Part shown: one piece after another, positions 48,046-60,317 of the stretch
How positions within the stretch are numbered: position 1 is the stretch's first letter
Layout of the letters: each line of letters opens with the position of its first letter
Assembly (NCBI GenBank): GCA_022036555.1
Contig: CM039123.1
Span: 12,835,217 to 12,899,216 of the forward strand
DNA: 64,000 nucleotides
Direction: 5' to 3'
Origin: Microstegium vimineum
Lineage: Eukaryota > Streptophyta > Magnoliopsida > Poales > Poaceae
Notes under the pieces: model-generated
Database searches by the model: none
What the model saw: only the letters and a program-made list of their open reading frames with translations
Told to the model about the DNA's origin: nothing
Translations under genes and position numbers: made by a program

Positions 48046-49519
48046 TGTTGACGGTAAGAATGTCATACTTTTACATACTCAAAACCGTCAACAAAGGACT
48101 ATTTTGGGAACCGAATAAGCAAAGAAGAAATGATTTGGTTCAAATAACTTGGTTCCACATGTACATGTCCTCTATTTGAATGTAGGCACAAAACGTCATG
48201 ATTTGGGGCCCAACATGACATATTTCCAAGTAATTCAAATGTGCAAAGTGAATACACCATCATGATGGACATTACCTCTAGAAGCTACCTGCAAAAGATG
48301 AGCTGATTTGGCCACAAAAGATGATCGACCGATATGCTTATGGGCCCAATACCCATGGCCTTTGCACAGTGGAGTCCACACCTATCAAGGAGATCCCACG
48401 CCGAAGGGGAGGTCCAAAGCTCTCTAAAGACGGTCGACCGATACCCAAAATGGGGCTACCACCTCCCACTAGGCCCCTGACCAGTGGGGACACCTTCTAG
48501 AAGAAGGAGGAGGTCCCACCTGTCAGGGGAATATCGGCTGATCCCCTATAGGTGCTCCTGAGCATCTCCGAAGTCCCCACCGCCTTCCTACATGCCTCCA
48601 TGCATCAACTTCATCTCCACCAATGATCTAAGGTAGTGTAAAGGTCGGTTTGATCCTACGGAGCATGATGGAGATGGCGCGGAACGCTGACGTGGCACCG
48701 GAGTAGCCCCTACTCCACCTCATGCTATAACTACCCCCCTAGGCCTTCACTAGCATGACACATTGGACAAAACCACTCTCTAGTAGCTTTAGAGAAGCTC
48801 TGTTGTAGTGTTATGCTAGTTGGAAGAGAGTGAGGAGAGTCTGGAGGAGAGCCAGGCCTGTCTGGCGTCTTCTCTAAGTTGTACCTCAGCGGATGCGATT
48901 CTCTTGTAAGTTATACACTTGTAAGTGATACATCTGAGTTCTTTATAGTATTTGATCTTCTAATTCTGGCATAGCTGTTATACAACTTTTCGCGCTTGTT
49001 CATCGCTTTACTTTAAGTAGAGTGCTTTAGCCTTAACGTAGGGTTAAAGTAGTAAGAATAGTGTAGACGTGGTGTCTAGACTAGATCTTGCCTTTGTAAA
49101 CCGCTTATGGCACGGATTGTTTGTGGTAGCTAGCAGGTGGTGATAGTCCTGTCTGGTCTTTGTATTCCACCACGTGTGTAACATAAGTTCTTAAATGGTA
49201 GGGCCTCAATACAATATGATGGTGCGGTCCAGTAGGAGTTTTATCTCCTACTAATCTATCTCATCGCCTCCTACAAGAGAAGGGCTGATAAAGCCAGTAT
49301 AACCAGCTTTGCCTAGTTAGATATCATTGCTAAAACGAACCTCTCTACCCAAAGACCATAGACTCCCTTGTCTCATCATAGGATGCAACCTTGATCGCTA
49401 GTTAATTCACTTCTTGTTCCCTGAGGAAAATATGATACCTAGAATACTCCCAGTGAAAGCTACACTTGACTGCCGTACGCTTGCGGTCTTTTACCCATTT
49501 ACCACTTCTAGTGTCAACA
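48046..49519 (+). mobile_element. Gypsy LTR (copy 4)
   Basis: From TGTTGACGGTAAGAATG to TAGTGTCAACA. GGTCGGTTTGATCC lies at 48643-48656, with a weaker TATA-like GCTATAACTACC near 48724. GTGTAGACGTGGTGTCTAGA at 49061 is shared with copy 2. Confidence 0.78.
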
Positions 49520-49796
49520 ACCCTACATTTCTAGCACCGTTGCTAGGGACTTCTTTCCTTGATAATGATGTTAAGAAATGTCAACACTCTTTAGTTTGCC
49601 TTTTTTCAGCCAACCTATTGACTACAGCTAGCGAGTTTAGGTTTTGTGTGCTAGCATGTGTAGCATGTGTAGGAGCTTCTTAGTTTGTTGAGTACTAGTT
49701 GTATAAGTTTGTTTTACCTTGCTAACTAAAATTATTTAGGTGTGCTTTATCTAGCTTGACACTTTAGTTGCTCATATTAGGATTTTGGTAAGGTGC
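49520..49796 (+). other. Start of the Gypsy internal region after LTR copy 4
   Basis: A diverged primer site (TAGCACCGTTGCTAGGGA, 49530-49548) resembles the tRNA-Asp-type Athila/Tat site. About 240 bp of leader follows before LTR copy 5 interrupts. Confidence 0.6.
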
Positions 49797-50631
49797 TGTT
49801 GACGGTCCTTAAATACCAAATTCAACCGTCAACTAAACAAGGAAAAGGATCTATATGAAACCAATAGCTAGAATTAGAGTTTATACTAACAAAATTTCAC
49901 GAGTTTTGGTGAATGACTATTTCTGCAGGGGCTTATCAAGAAATATGGAGGAAAGACCCACATGTAAGGTTTACATAGAGATAATTATCATCCGTGTAAA
50001 AAAGAACACTCTAGAAGGGTCAAGAAGATTCGGAAAGGAACGAGAGGGGAAGCGGGCCCAGGGGCAGGGCGCCCACCCTACCCCCTTGGGCGGCCGCCCT
50101 GGCCAGGGAGCCAATCACGCCCCCCCCCCTCGTGGATCATGCCCCACTGCCTTTGAGGATCAATCTAAACCCTACGCCTAAGGTCGGTTTGATCCGACGG
50201 CCGACGTTCATTTGAGGAGGCTATATAAGCAAGGCCCCTGACCCTGAGGAGGAGGAGAACAATACATTATTCATTATTCATCTCAAGAGGAGAATCTCCT
50301 GATCAAGCCCTAGAGCCACCACATCAACTAGATCTCTAGTTTAGCAATAGCTATATAGGATTAGAACTAGGAGGAGTCAATCTTCGATTGGTTTCCAGAT
50401 CTGTCAAGAGGGTTCTTGGTAATTCTCTCTCTAGTTCTTCATTTGGTCATCATTATTCTTCGATATTATGAATATGACTTTGCTCTATTTCATTATATTG
50501 ATTATGACTTTATTCTATTTGATTATGTTCTCAATTATATTATTCTTAGTCTATTATGATTATATGCTTGGCTTAGTTAGATCTGAGTTATATTCATGTT
50601 TAGGATCGTATAGTGTTTATGCATCAGTACT

Positions 50632-52686
50632 CACTACAAGGGAGAAGGGTTTTTGTGGTGAAAATTTCCGTCACAAATGCTTATTTTTTCGCCACAAATC
50701 AACCATTGTGGCGACTTTTTAAATCGCCACTAGTCGCCACAAATACTAGCCTCACAAATACTATAGTGGTGATTTTTTGTTCCCCATAGATTGCCATACT
50801 CATTAGTGACGAATTGTGTTGCCACTAGTAAAGCGAGCATTTGTGGCCCCATACATTGTCATAAAAACATATGTATTAGTGGGAAAAATATGCCACTTAT
50901 AATGTTTTTCATGGCAAGAATAATCGACACGACTATAGAGTATTTGTGGCACTTTTGTTGTCATAGTTACCGTTGTAAAAGTGACGAAATATATGGTCAC
51001 TAAAGACATATATTAGTGACCAATGTTTCGCCATCGTAGAAGTTTACTTTGTCAATATTTATTCTCACTATTTTAGTTATTGTGACTAGTTGATCGCCAC
51101 ACTTTATATGGGAAAATGTGGCATGTTGTCGACACAAATACGTTTTATTTGTGGCAAAACTTATCCTCACATATATATTACTGAGGCAAATTTTTCTCCT
51201 CACAATATGTTTTTTTGTGAGAATTGATAAGGCCTGTTGTATAGATAAATTCATCTCTAAAAAACATATCATTTGTGTGAAAATATTAGTTATGACAAGT
51301 TTTGTCACTAGATAAAGTCTCAATTGTGTGGAACAATAGATGTTATGGCAAACGATTTATCATCATCACCCATGTTGTAGTGGCAAAAATGGCTCGACAA
51401 ATATACATTATAGCAATATAATTCTCACATGTTGTATTACGGCGCGAGACCGTGGCTCAGCGTCTTCATCCTCGCGCGCAGACGAATGCGGCCAGGGGCG
51501 CAACGAATCTAACCACGGGCGAGCTCGTCGAGATTGGCGGCGGCAACTGTGGGCGACTGGGCGAGCTCATTGAGTGTTGCATGGGGCAAGATTTGGTGAA
51601 GCCGGGAGGGAGAGGGGATGGCCGGAGACCATGAGCTTGTCGACGCAGAGCATAAGCAGCGAGCTAGGGCGGCTGTAGACACTCGTCGAGAAAGGCGGTC
51701 GCGGCCGTGGGCGAGCTCGCTGAGCGTTGCACTTGCGAGCTTCGACAGAGCCATGGGCTGGGGCATCGACGGCTCACGGCTGGCGACTGTGGGTGAGCTC
51801 GTCGGCGCTTGGCGGAGCTCTGAGCTTGGGGCCGTCGAAGATGCTCCGTCTCCATCTAGCACTTGCAGCCGCAGACAAACCATGGAGGAAAAGAAGATAA
51901 GGTGGAGTTTGACTAACAGCTAGGACCCATGATAACAGGGCTAACAAATTCATTATCATCTACTGCTATCCTTCGAAGCTAGCACATGCGGGAGCTCATC
52001 AATCCCATATTCCCATCATGGCAGCATGCTAGTTGAGGTTCCAAATGTAATTACTTTATCTGATTTTATTCTTGTATATGTTCCAAAGAAACGATAGGGA
52101 GGAAATTCTGACACTAAAAAATAATGCTAGTTAGAAAGTAATATTTGCCGCTAATTATTTATAATATAGAACGCATGTTCTATCACTAATAAAAATATTA
52201 TATAGTAGGAAATTTATTTGCTCACAATTAACTGGTAACTAGTGACAAGAATAATTTGCCACAAAATTTTCTTACTATTCGTGTATCATGTGACGATGTA
52301 AAATTTTTGTCAATGATAAATATACTAGTAGTGGGGAATATTATTTAGTCACAATTAATATGGTAAACAGTGACAAAATATAGTTTCGTCACAACATTTT
52401 CTCACTAACCTTGAACCATGTGGCGATATAATATTTTGTCACTGATAAATGACATAACTGTGAGGGAAAATATGTAGTCACATTTAACCTATTTATTAGT
52501 GACAAATTATTGTTTCCCCACTAAATTCGCCACTAAAGGTGCATCCTGTGGCGATATAGTAGATTGCCACTAATAATCGACGCAATAGTGATGAAAACTA
52601 GTTTGGTCACTAATAACGTGGGAATTAGTGGCAAAACAAAATTTCGCCACCACATTTTATCACTAATACTCAGTCTTCCTGTAGTG
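50632..52686. mobile_element. Non-autonomous CACTA (En/Spm) transposon
   Basis: A 2055-bp element with CACTACAAGGGA at the left end and TCCTGTAGTG at the right, flanked by ACT at 50629-50631 and 52687-52689. Subterminal regions hold many copies of GTCGCCAC/GTGGCGA-like motifs in both orientations, the expected transposase-binding array. The middle (51435-51900) is GC-rich with no recognisable protein. Confidence 0.93.
51435..51900. repeat. GC-rich core with repeated GGGCGAGCTCG blocks
   Basis: GGCGAGCTC followed by a TGAG/TCGAG-like turn recurs near 51518, 51560 and 51710, and as GGTGAGCTCGTCGG near 51792. It may be a captured host fragment or a diverged tandem repeat. Frames on both strands are open only because of composition. 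Confidence 0.55.
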
Positions 52687-53413
52687 ACTATGAGTAAATG
52701 ATAAATATTGTGTAGACGTGGTGCCTATACCGTATTTATCTGCAATTGTACCCTATATTTCGGATCGAGAGGTAGATCGCGGGAGTGACAGTCCTGTTGA
52801 GTCCTTTGTAGTCCTCCTCCCATTTATAGGGCAGGCAGAGCAGAACCATTACGGGGAAATGATTGCTATGTTTCTCATCTTCCTTAGTAATCTTACTATG
52901 CGTGATTATTCTCTTATCTCGTCATGATTGCCAAGTATAATTGCACTAATCATAATATGCTAGACTATATAGTTAGAATAACTTAGGAAATATTCTTGTA
53001 GTTCATCCTAATTCCATTATAATGACTTGCTAGAATATCTGTTGAGGTGCTTATCATTATCTTATGTGGCTATATATGTTGATCAGTATATTTATCTTTT
53101 GTCACTATTCATTCATTATCTATATTTTATGTGACACTTACCATGTATTGAGAGAGATAGATGGAAACTCTCCATTACACATGCAGTGATATCATTACTC
53201 ATTTATTCCTTAGCATTCCCTTCCTAGTGGTAAAAATATAAATAATGATACCTAGAATACTCCTGGTTAAAATGCTACATCGGTATTATCTATGCACTTG
53301 CAGATACACATTTATATTATTAGAGGAGCAATTGCATATTTCAATACCGCATCTCTCTGCCATGCTGGGGATGATAACTTGGCTTAAGTGGCATGAGAGG
53401 TGGTTAACCATTT

Positions 53414-53430
53414 TTGGCGCTGTTATCAGG
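53414..53430 (+). promoter_or_regulatory. Primer binding site, tRNA-Asp type
   Basis: TTGGCGCTGTTATCAGGA three bases after LTR copy 5 resembles the Athila/Tat primer site TGGCGCCGTTGCCGGGGA, with several changes. Confidence 0.65.
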
Positions 53431-55255
53431 AATAGAAATTAATCTACTTTTGGTAACGATGTTAGAGATGTCAACAGGTGCTTATAGAGGAGTCTAATCT
53501 TGACTAGACCAATACTTTTAATTTTATATTTGTTATAATTAATTAGCCAGGAAGATCTACCATCTTGATCCTACAACATGTTTAATAATAATTATTTCAA
53601 AAATTGGGCACCCACCTTCACCGTATCTCAACTTAGTATTACATGTAGTAAGAGTTGTCCATATAAAGAACATTTTTTTACTAAATTTTCCAAAATAGGC
53701 ACATTCATTGCAAAATTTTCAAAATGGTCCTAAACTTACATATAATATGAAAAAATCATATTCACATGCTCACAAAAATTGAATCAATAGGAAAACAACT
53801 CTCTTGTATCTCATGTTTATTGTATCTCATATCTCTCCCCACAAGAGAAGATTGTAAATATATAAACTGTTGACACAGAAGACCAAAATTCACATGTTTC
53901 ATAAATGTATAAAAACATTGTGCATGCTCTTTATCACAATATCTAAGATGTGCACCGCTATATGAAAACAATTGTCCATATAAACATTGATTTTTCCTTG
54001 ACTATGCCAAGGATATTAAAAAGCAAATGAAGTTGGCACATTAGAAGTCCAAAACAATGCACATATATTTCATCGGGATATTTGTACTAAAAGGTCCTAT
54101 ACAAACACAAAATCATGATAAAAAATGTAATCACATCCTCATGTTTTGTAAATCAATAAAAACAATCCTGTTATCTCTCCTTTGCTTACCTTGGTGAAAA
54201 ATATAAATATATGCAATCCTCATCTCCAGCAATGAATTCGAATATAAATAATCCTTTGCAATAACTCCCATCAATTTAAATATATTTCTATTTTCCCTAT
54301 TCATCGTGAGTACCAAAAGTCAAGAGGATCTGATTGTGTACTATTTCACCATATCTCAATTGTCTACCCCTTTTGGCAAAAGAGATATATAAATAAATAT
54401 CAAAATCACCATGACCATTGAAAGGATATTGCAGAAATAAATGATATGTCGCATTCTAAGTTCAAGAAGTGGACATGGATTTCATTTATAGCTTTATAAA
54501 ATGGTCCTCATAATATATAAAATCACAATAAAAAATAACATGATAAAAATATCGAAACTAATAAAAAAATCCCTTTATCTATCATCACTTCCCTAAAGGA
54601 GAAGATTACAAATAGGTAAATCATTATCTAAAGAGCAAAAGTTGCATGTTTAATGCCAAAGGTATACAAAAATTTGCACTTTCTACTTTTATGTCCCTTG
54701 TCAAACTTATATAATTTTTCACCCTAAACATGGAATGCATATCAAATATCATAGCATCTTTTAGTTGATTCACAGACAAATAAATTTATTCTCCAAATGA
54801 ATGGTGTAAATAAAGTAATGGCTTATCCTCGATGTGTTCATCATGTAGCATTAATTGATTTTAATTATTGAACGTAGTTTACATTTTAGTATGTTATTAT
54901 AACTTGCCACAGTAAAACGCCTACTCTTTCATAGTCCGTGTTTTTAATATAAGAATATATTAAAATGAATATTTAAATATATTCTATTTTTTATGTACAA
55001 CCTACAAAATGTAAATAGAATACATATTCAAAATGCCTCAAAAATAGACCACTTAAAAACACAAAGGTCTAACTTCTTCATGTAGAATTCAAATAAAGGC
55101 TCCTAAAAACGCAGGGACTTTGTAGGGATTATAGCGAAAGTTTGTAAAAATAAGTTTATTTTCAGAAAAAAAAGATAATTAGTAAGATCCAAATAATAAA
55201 TACATATTACAAAGAGGGCCTAAAAGAAAAACCAAAATCCATCCTCAATCTGTCA
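53431..55255. other. AT-rich sequence, no gene recognised
   Basis: After the Gypsy primer site no gag frame is found. The first 1.2 kb includes diverged tandem units (listed separately). The last 500 bp leads to the KRP promoter. Confidence 0.45.
53700..54720. repeat. Three diverged tandem units of about 370-400 bp
   Basis: Units begin at AAAATGGTCCTAAACTTAC (53721), AAAAGGTCCTATACAAACAC (54090) and AAAATGGTCCTCATAATAT (54490). Each continues with AAAATCA, a run ending in TCAATA-like text with AAAACAA, and then a CTC(T/C)CC stretch. Confidence 0.6.
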
Positions 55256-55279
55256 CCCCCCCCCCCCCCCCCCCCCCCC
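55256..55279. repeat. Poly-C run upstream of KRP
   Basis: 24 consecutive C about 235 bp before the KRP start codon. The length is probably variable and hard to sequence. Confidence 0.95.
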
Positions 55280-55514
55280 ATTCGCTCCGGGCTCCCTCTC
55301 TCTTACCGAAGCCTGCCGCCTGCCTCAAATAGGTACCCCCACCCTCTCCTCTCCTCCTCATTATTCCCGGGTTTCCTCCTGTGTACACAGCTCCCGCCCC
55401 GCCTACCATTTAATCCCCGCTCCCCTGACCTTGTGCCGCCCCGCCGCACAGAATCGCTTGGTGCACCCGGCGAGAGCCTCCTTGAAACCCTAGCTTGCCC
55501 TGCCCCGCCGGTCC

Positions 55515-58310
55515 ATGGGCAAGTACATGCGCAAGGCCAAGGTTTCCGGCGAAGTTGCTATCATGGATGTCTCCGCCGCTCCGCTCGGAGTCCGCACCCG
55601 CGCGCGCGCCCTCGCGCTGCAGCGCCTGCAGAAGCAGCAGGCGCAGGGGGAGGAGGGCGCCGGCGGCGAGTACCTGGAGCTAAGGAGCCGGAGGCTCGAG
55701 AAGGTACCGCCGCCGCTGACGGCCACGAGGAGGAAGGCGACGGCCGCGGCCGCCGCCGCCGCTACGGAGGGGGCGGAGGCGTCGTACGGGGAGAACATGC
55801 TCGAGTTGGAGGACATGGAGAGGTGACATTTTTTTCCTCCAATTTTCTGCCGCGTTCTTGGGTTTCTTGCTCGGGTTTTGGGGGATTAGCGGATTGCTGC
55901 TTAGGGGGATTATGTTGTACCAAGTTTTTTTTGTGTCAGAAAGTTGAAAGTTTAGCGCTATGCGTTTCTATTTGAATGTTTTCGGTGTTTCTCCCCTTTA
56001 TCGCGCGGTGCGTTCGGCTTCAAATTGGGAGTCATGCAAATTTCCCCGACACGCTTGTAAAGGAGTTGTAAAGCTCCAGTGCTTTCTTGCGAATTTTTGC
56101 TTCTCTAAGGACCCTTATTTTGCTAATTCTTGCCGTGCTCTCCTTGCGCTTAATTTTTCGGCGGTGTCTCTTGCGTTGTCTTCCGGAAACACAAGTCATC
56201 CCCAAAACCATGGTTGCTGCCTTGTGTTCAAGAAATTAGTGTCAAATTCCCGCAATAATCGCTTGCCGTCGTCCAATTTCACCACATAAAAGGTCCAATT
56301 TTTTTATTTCTCTCGCTTGGTTTGAATCTCTGAAGCACCGAGTTAGTTGTGCTCAATCTTGTACCAGAGCCCAATTAATCCGCTAGCTTAGTGGGGTTTC
56401 TTGTTGCAGTGGCCAGCCATGGCGTCCTACTTTTTCCATAGTGGAAGGGAAAAGTGGCCTCCTTTCCCCTTGTTCTTTCCCCTTCCGCATGGACTCTCCA
56501 CACGCCCTTGTTTCTTTTGCTAGTGAGGAGACGAGTAGTCGGGGGGCCCTCAAAATCTTTTTACCAATCAAAAAGCCCTCGCTTTTCGCAAGAAATTTCT
56601 CTGTTCCGCCCCCGAAAAAGCGCCCTCTGCTCTCACCCTCGCTGCCTCTTTCTCGCTTGGGGTCTCTCTCACCTCTCTGGGTTCTGGAAGGCGAGGAAAT
56701 GGCATGTCCTTGCAAGGTCTCTTCCTGGGCCATGGCCCCAAATTGGCACCGGCATTAAATGTTTGAGGTGAAAGGGTGGTGGGAGTCCTCCCCTTCGTAG
56801 GACACTAGTGTTTTTTTCTTCCTTGCTGGAGCTAGGGGATGGAAGAACATTTCAAGATAAGGAAACTGCGTCATAGATTTGCTCAGCTCTTGATATAAAT
56901 GCTTTTGACAGTATCACGAGGTTGTTTACAAATGTTTTTGGTCCTACGTATCTTGCACAAGTGGTCCTCTTCCCTGCCTAAGCAGGTCAGAATCCATGTT
57001 TAGCCCTGCTACGATTAGCCCCATCTATAGTTTGTAGACTGAACGCTGGCTACATGCATTGCACTATGAGAAGCCAAGGACCCCCATTGTGGGGGCACTT
57101 GCTCGCATGAGAGAGATGAACGAAAGCAGCTTATGCTGTGCCATTTCGTTTGTCGTTTTTGGTTCACCATCTCCGGGCACTTGAGGACCGGTGGCTCGTT
57201 GTGAGGGCGGCATGCTAGTATCCAAGAGCGCATATACTGTCCAACCCGTGCCGTTTGCGGCTCTAGCCATGGCCTGATGGTAGCACCGCCTAAAGGAGGG
57301 ACCATGATACGGAACAGTAGTAAAGCTGAGCCTCTAATCCCTTGGGCCCTCCATGTATGGCAGCCTAAACAGTAATTGGAGTGTGGAGGTGTGCACTACT
57401 ATGATCTGAACAGTGCGTGTGTTTGTGTAAATCATGCTGCATCAGTGGCCACCTCCGAGCATAGCCAAGCCAGGTGACTGTTTGCTGGGCCACTGTTTGG
57501 TGCCCGGCCTGCCTCATGTAAGTTTCGATTCTTGGGTGCTCGTGTCGCCTCGGGCCAGAGGTAAAGGCTGGGCAAGTGAGCCTTACCTACTCATGGTCAT
57601 GGGACTGCGAGTTGGGGTTCTCTAGTCCTAACCATTTTGTTGTTTCCTCTGGCTGGATACTTGGTTGTCCGCTAGCCTTTTTATGGCACCTGAAGCTAGA
57701 TACCGAGAGGAATGGTAGATTTGCAGGACCACAAATGATGATGTGCATACTTACTAATGGTTTTTTTAATTACGTTTTTAGACTTTTTTTTTATTGTTTA
57801 GAATTTGTCCGGTGCAACTTTGGAATTAGAGAATTGGCCTTGCTTTGTATGGAATTGGCTTCAGATTTTTCATGTATGTATACTAACCTGGTTGCTTGCA
57901 GGAACACCAGGGAGACGACGCCCTGCAGCTTGATTAACTCTCAGATGATTAGCACTCCCAGGACTCCCGGATCCACAACAAGATCCAGTCACTCGTCCCA
58001 CCGTAGGGTGAAAGCTCCTCCGGTGCACGCCGTCCCAAGTTCAAGGGAGATGAATGAGTACTTCGCTGCTGAACAGCGACGCCAACAACAGGCTTTCATT
58101 GACAAGTACGGGCCTCTTATGTATTCAGATAACGAGTTACATACTCTGTTTTGTCGATTCTTGATTCATTAGTACTTATCCTGATGATGCATGATGCCTT
58201 GCACTAACCACAAACATGTACAATTGTATGGCTTAATCTTCAGGTACAACTTTGATCCTGTAAATGACTGCCCTCTCCCAGGCAGGTATGAATGGGTGAA
58301 GCTAAACTGA
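55515..58310 (+). CDS. KRP: ICK/KRP cyclin-dependent kinase inhibitor, 192 aa
   Basis: Plant Kip-related proteins bind and inhibit CDKA-cyclin D complexes in the nucleus and restrain cell-cycle entry. Exons: 55515-55822, 57902-58105 and 58244-58310, GT/AG junctions, phases matching, 192 codons plus TGA. The start is chosen at MGKYMRKAKVSGEVA, the conserved N-terminus of one grass KRP group; a longer upstream frame lacks this. Exon 1 also carries PLGVRTRARALALQ and YLELRSRRLEK. Exon 2 has the conserved RETTPCSLI and EMNEYFAAEQRRQQQAFI. Exon 3 completes the CDK-binding C-terminus, YNFDPVNDCPLPGRYEWVKLN, with the usual final Asp replaced by Asn. Intron 1 is 2079 bp. It appears intact. Which rice or maize KRP is the orthologue cannot be settled by eye. 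Confidence 0.93.
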
Positions 58311-59516
58311 TAGATTCAGAGGACAAGAGAGCAGCAGCAGCAGCATGGAACTCACCTCCGCTCCCTCCACCACTGCAGTGTCGTGGCAGAGGCGCATACC
58401 GTCGTGTTAGCTTTGATTCTGTTGTAAAAACTTAGTGTTAGCCTGTAGCCTTAATCGTCGTGTGTTACAGTACAGAACTGATGCTGAGTTACAACCCCCT
58501 GATCTGATCCCTCAACTCCAATGTAACCCTTAACAGCTCATTCTGTAAGGAACCAATCACCCAGTTACCAGTTGCTGAACTAATGAATTAGTGCTAGATA
58601 ATGATGTTTTATAATAGTTATTAATAACTTATCCTCTGTGACGTTGCACCTGAAGTTGATGTAATTTTCTTGCATGGATCCTGCTCCTGGTATTTGCTGC
58701 CATGGTTTGAACTTTTGTGTCTTGTGCTGTGCGGCTGTGCCCTTCCATGATAGGCAGTGGCATCTTCTCTCTCAGGGCTCAGGATGGTGCTGCCTGTGTC
58801 ATTATTGCTGGCCATGCTTTGCATTTGCTATGCTCAATTGCTCCAGCAGTCTCGGTTGCTGCAATGGTCATGAGAGTTTGGGTTGTATCCTGCTTGGAGT
58901 CCTCCATCTGGTGGTTGGTGAATGCATGCCTGGGTGGTGCATGCTCGCAAACTTTTGTGCATTGTGGGCTGATCTCCACTTGTGCTTAGTGGGTGATCCT
59001 TTCACTGCGTGTGCAAGCTGACAGTGCCTTTGGCTGCTGTGGTGACCGGTTATTCGGGCATGTTGCGCTGCCTGGCAGCCTGAGCCTGGCACAGCCTCTC
59101 TTGGCCCCCTGTGTTCTTACCACAGTGCTGAACTGCTGGTGACTGGTCGTGGTAACTGGTAAAGAGCGCCCTTTTCCGTAGTATATCCTTTCTGGTGGTG
59201 CCGACCCACTGGGTCCAGGGGCCTTTCCTCCTTTCACTTGCCTTCCTGACCTTTCCCTCTGAGTTGCCAATTGTAAAATCTTTTTTTTTCTTTGAGTTGC
59301 ACAAATCTTTTGATTTGCTATTAGCTCGTCTCTTTTTTACAAGAAATGGGGTGCTTGCTTCTTTGTTTGTACTCTCTTTTTTTTTTTGCGACTTTTGTAC
59401 TCTCTTACTTCGGGACTACTTTCATCAGCGTAGGTAATTTCTTTTTTGGCTCCATGACTTATATATATTGGGTCATGGTCAGTATAGACGCCAGGATAAG
59501 CTGCCTCTTGTATTTA
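58311..59516. other. KRP 3' UTR and downstream sequence
   Basis: The first 300 bp probably form the 3' UTR (ATAATGATGTTTTATAATAG near 58597). From 58650 the sequence is GT-rich with overlapping frames on both strands lacking domains. T-runs lie near 59281 and 59380. Confidence 0.45.
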
Positions 59517-59778
59517 CTCTCTCCATTCCAAATTACAAGACATTTTAAAAATCTTAGAAAGTCAAAATATCTTAAGTTTAACTAGAATTATATGATAATA
59601 GAGTAATATTTATGATATCAACTAAATATCGTTATATTCTTTATCAATAATATTTTTAGAATATACCTATTTAATATCATAAATCTTTATAATATTTTTC
59701 TATAATTTTTTTATTAAATTTGATATGCTTTGACTTTCTAAATTTTTTAGAATACTTTATCATTTGAGATGGAGGGAG
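59517..59778. mobile_element. Stowaway MITE with TA duplication
   Basis: A 262-bp element between TA at 59515-59516 and 59779-59780. Ends CTCTCTCCATTCCAAATTAC and TCATTTGAGATGGAGGGAG. Closely related along its length to the copy at 14195-14446. Confidence 0.88.
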
Positions 59779-60034
59779 TACTGAAATCTCATGCTAATGC
59801 ACACCTAGCAGTGCTGTACTGGTTTTACTTTCAGGAAATGGTTAACCATGTTAGGCACATCTGATTCCTTTGTTCCTGACAAGACCATGCCGATGCATTT
59901 CCTAAACTAGTGAGCACATCCGACAAAAGTACAAATTCTGATGAGTACAATCCATGTCCTGTCATTATCTTATCTGAAACAGTTTCTCTTTTGAAATGTT
60001 GTAGTGGTACCAAATACTACCAATTTCCTTAGAC

Positions 60035-60317
60035 GCTGTGTTTAGTTCCCAGTAATTCATCCGAAATTCCAAGATTTCCTATCACATCGAATTTCTATTC
60101 TCCGTCACATCAAAATATCGGTACATATATGGAGTACTAAATATAGACGAAATAAAAAATTAATTGCACAGTTTTGTTGTACTTTGCGAGACAAATATTT
60201 TAAGCCTAATTAATCAATGTTTGGACAATTATTATCAAATAAAAATAAAATTGCTACAGTGTGACGTGACAAGTGCTACAGGATTTTTTTACCACATTTT
60301 CATCGTCTAAACACAGC
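60035..60317. mobile_element. Grass MITE with GTGTTTAGTTCCC end
   Basis: Left end GCTGTGTTTAGTTCCCAG, right end CGTCTAAACACAGC. Inside it carries CTAAATATAGACGAAATAA, TAATTGCACAGTTT and AGCCTAATTAATCAATG, the signature text of a MITE family very common in sorghum-type genomes (from memory). A duplication is not obvious. Confidence 0.75.

Larger units (their letters stand above)
49797..53410 (+). mobile_element. Gypsy LTR split by a CACTA element (copy 5)
   Basis: LTR parts 49797-50631 and 52687-53410 make about 1.56 kb. It starts TGTTGACGGTCCTTAAATAC. GGTCGGTTTGATCC lies at 50182-50195, and CTATATAAGC near 50221. The end GGTTAACCA is followed by the primer site. Confidence 0.8.

Noticed and set aside
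51340..51959. Frames up to 124 codons inside the CACTA element
   Set aside because: Open on both strands because of the GC-rich core, with no transposase or other domain.
53700..54720. Possible CRISPR-like array because of spaced similar units
   Set aside because: Units are hundreds of bases long, diverged, and in plant nuclear DNA. There are no short identical repeats or cas genes.
55433..55975. A 180-codon frame overlapping KRP exon 1
   Set aside because: It is a different frame from the conserved KRP sequence and runs through the splice donor.
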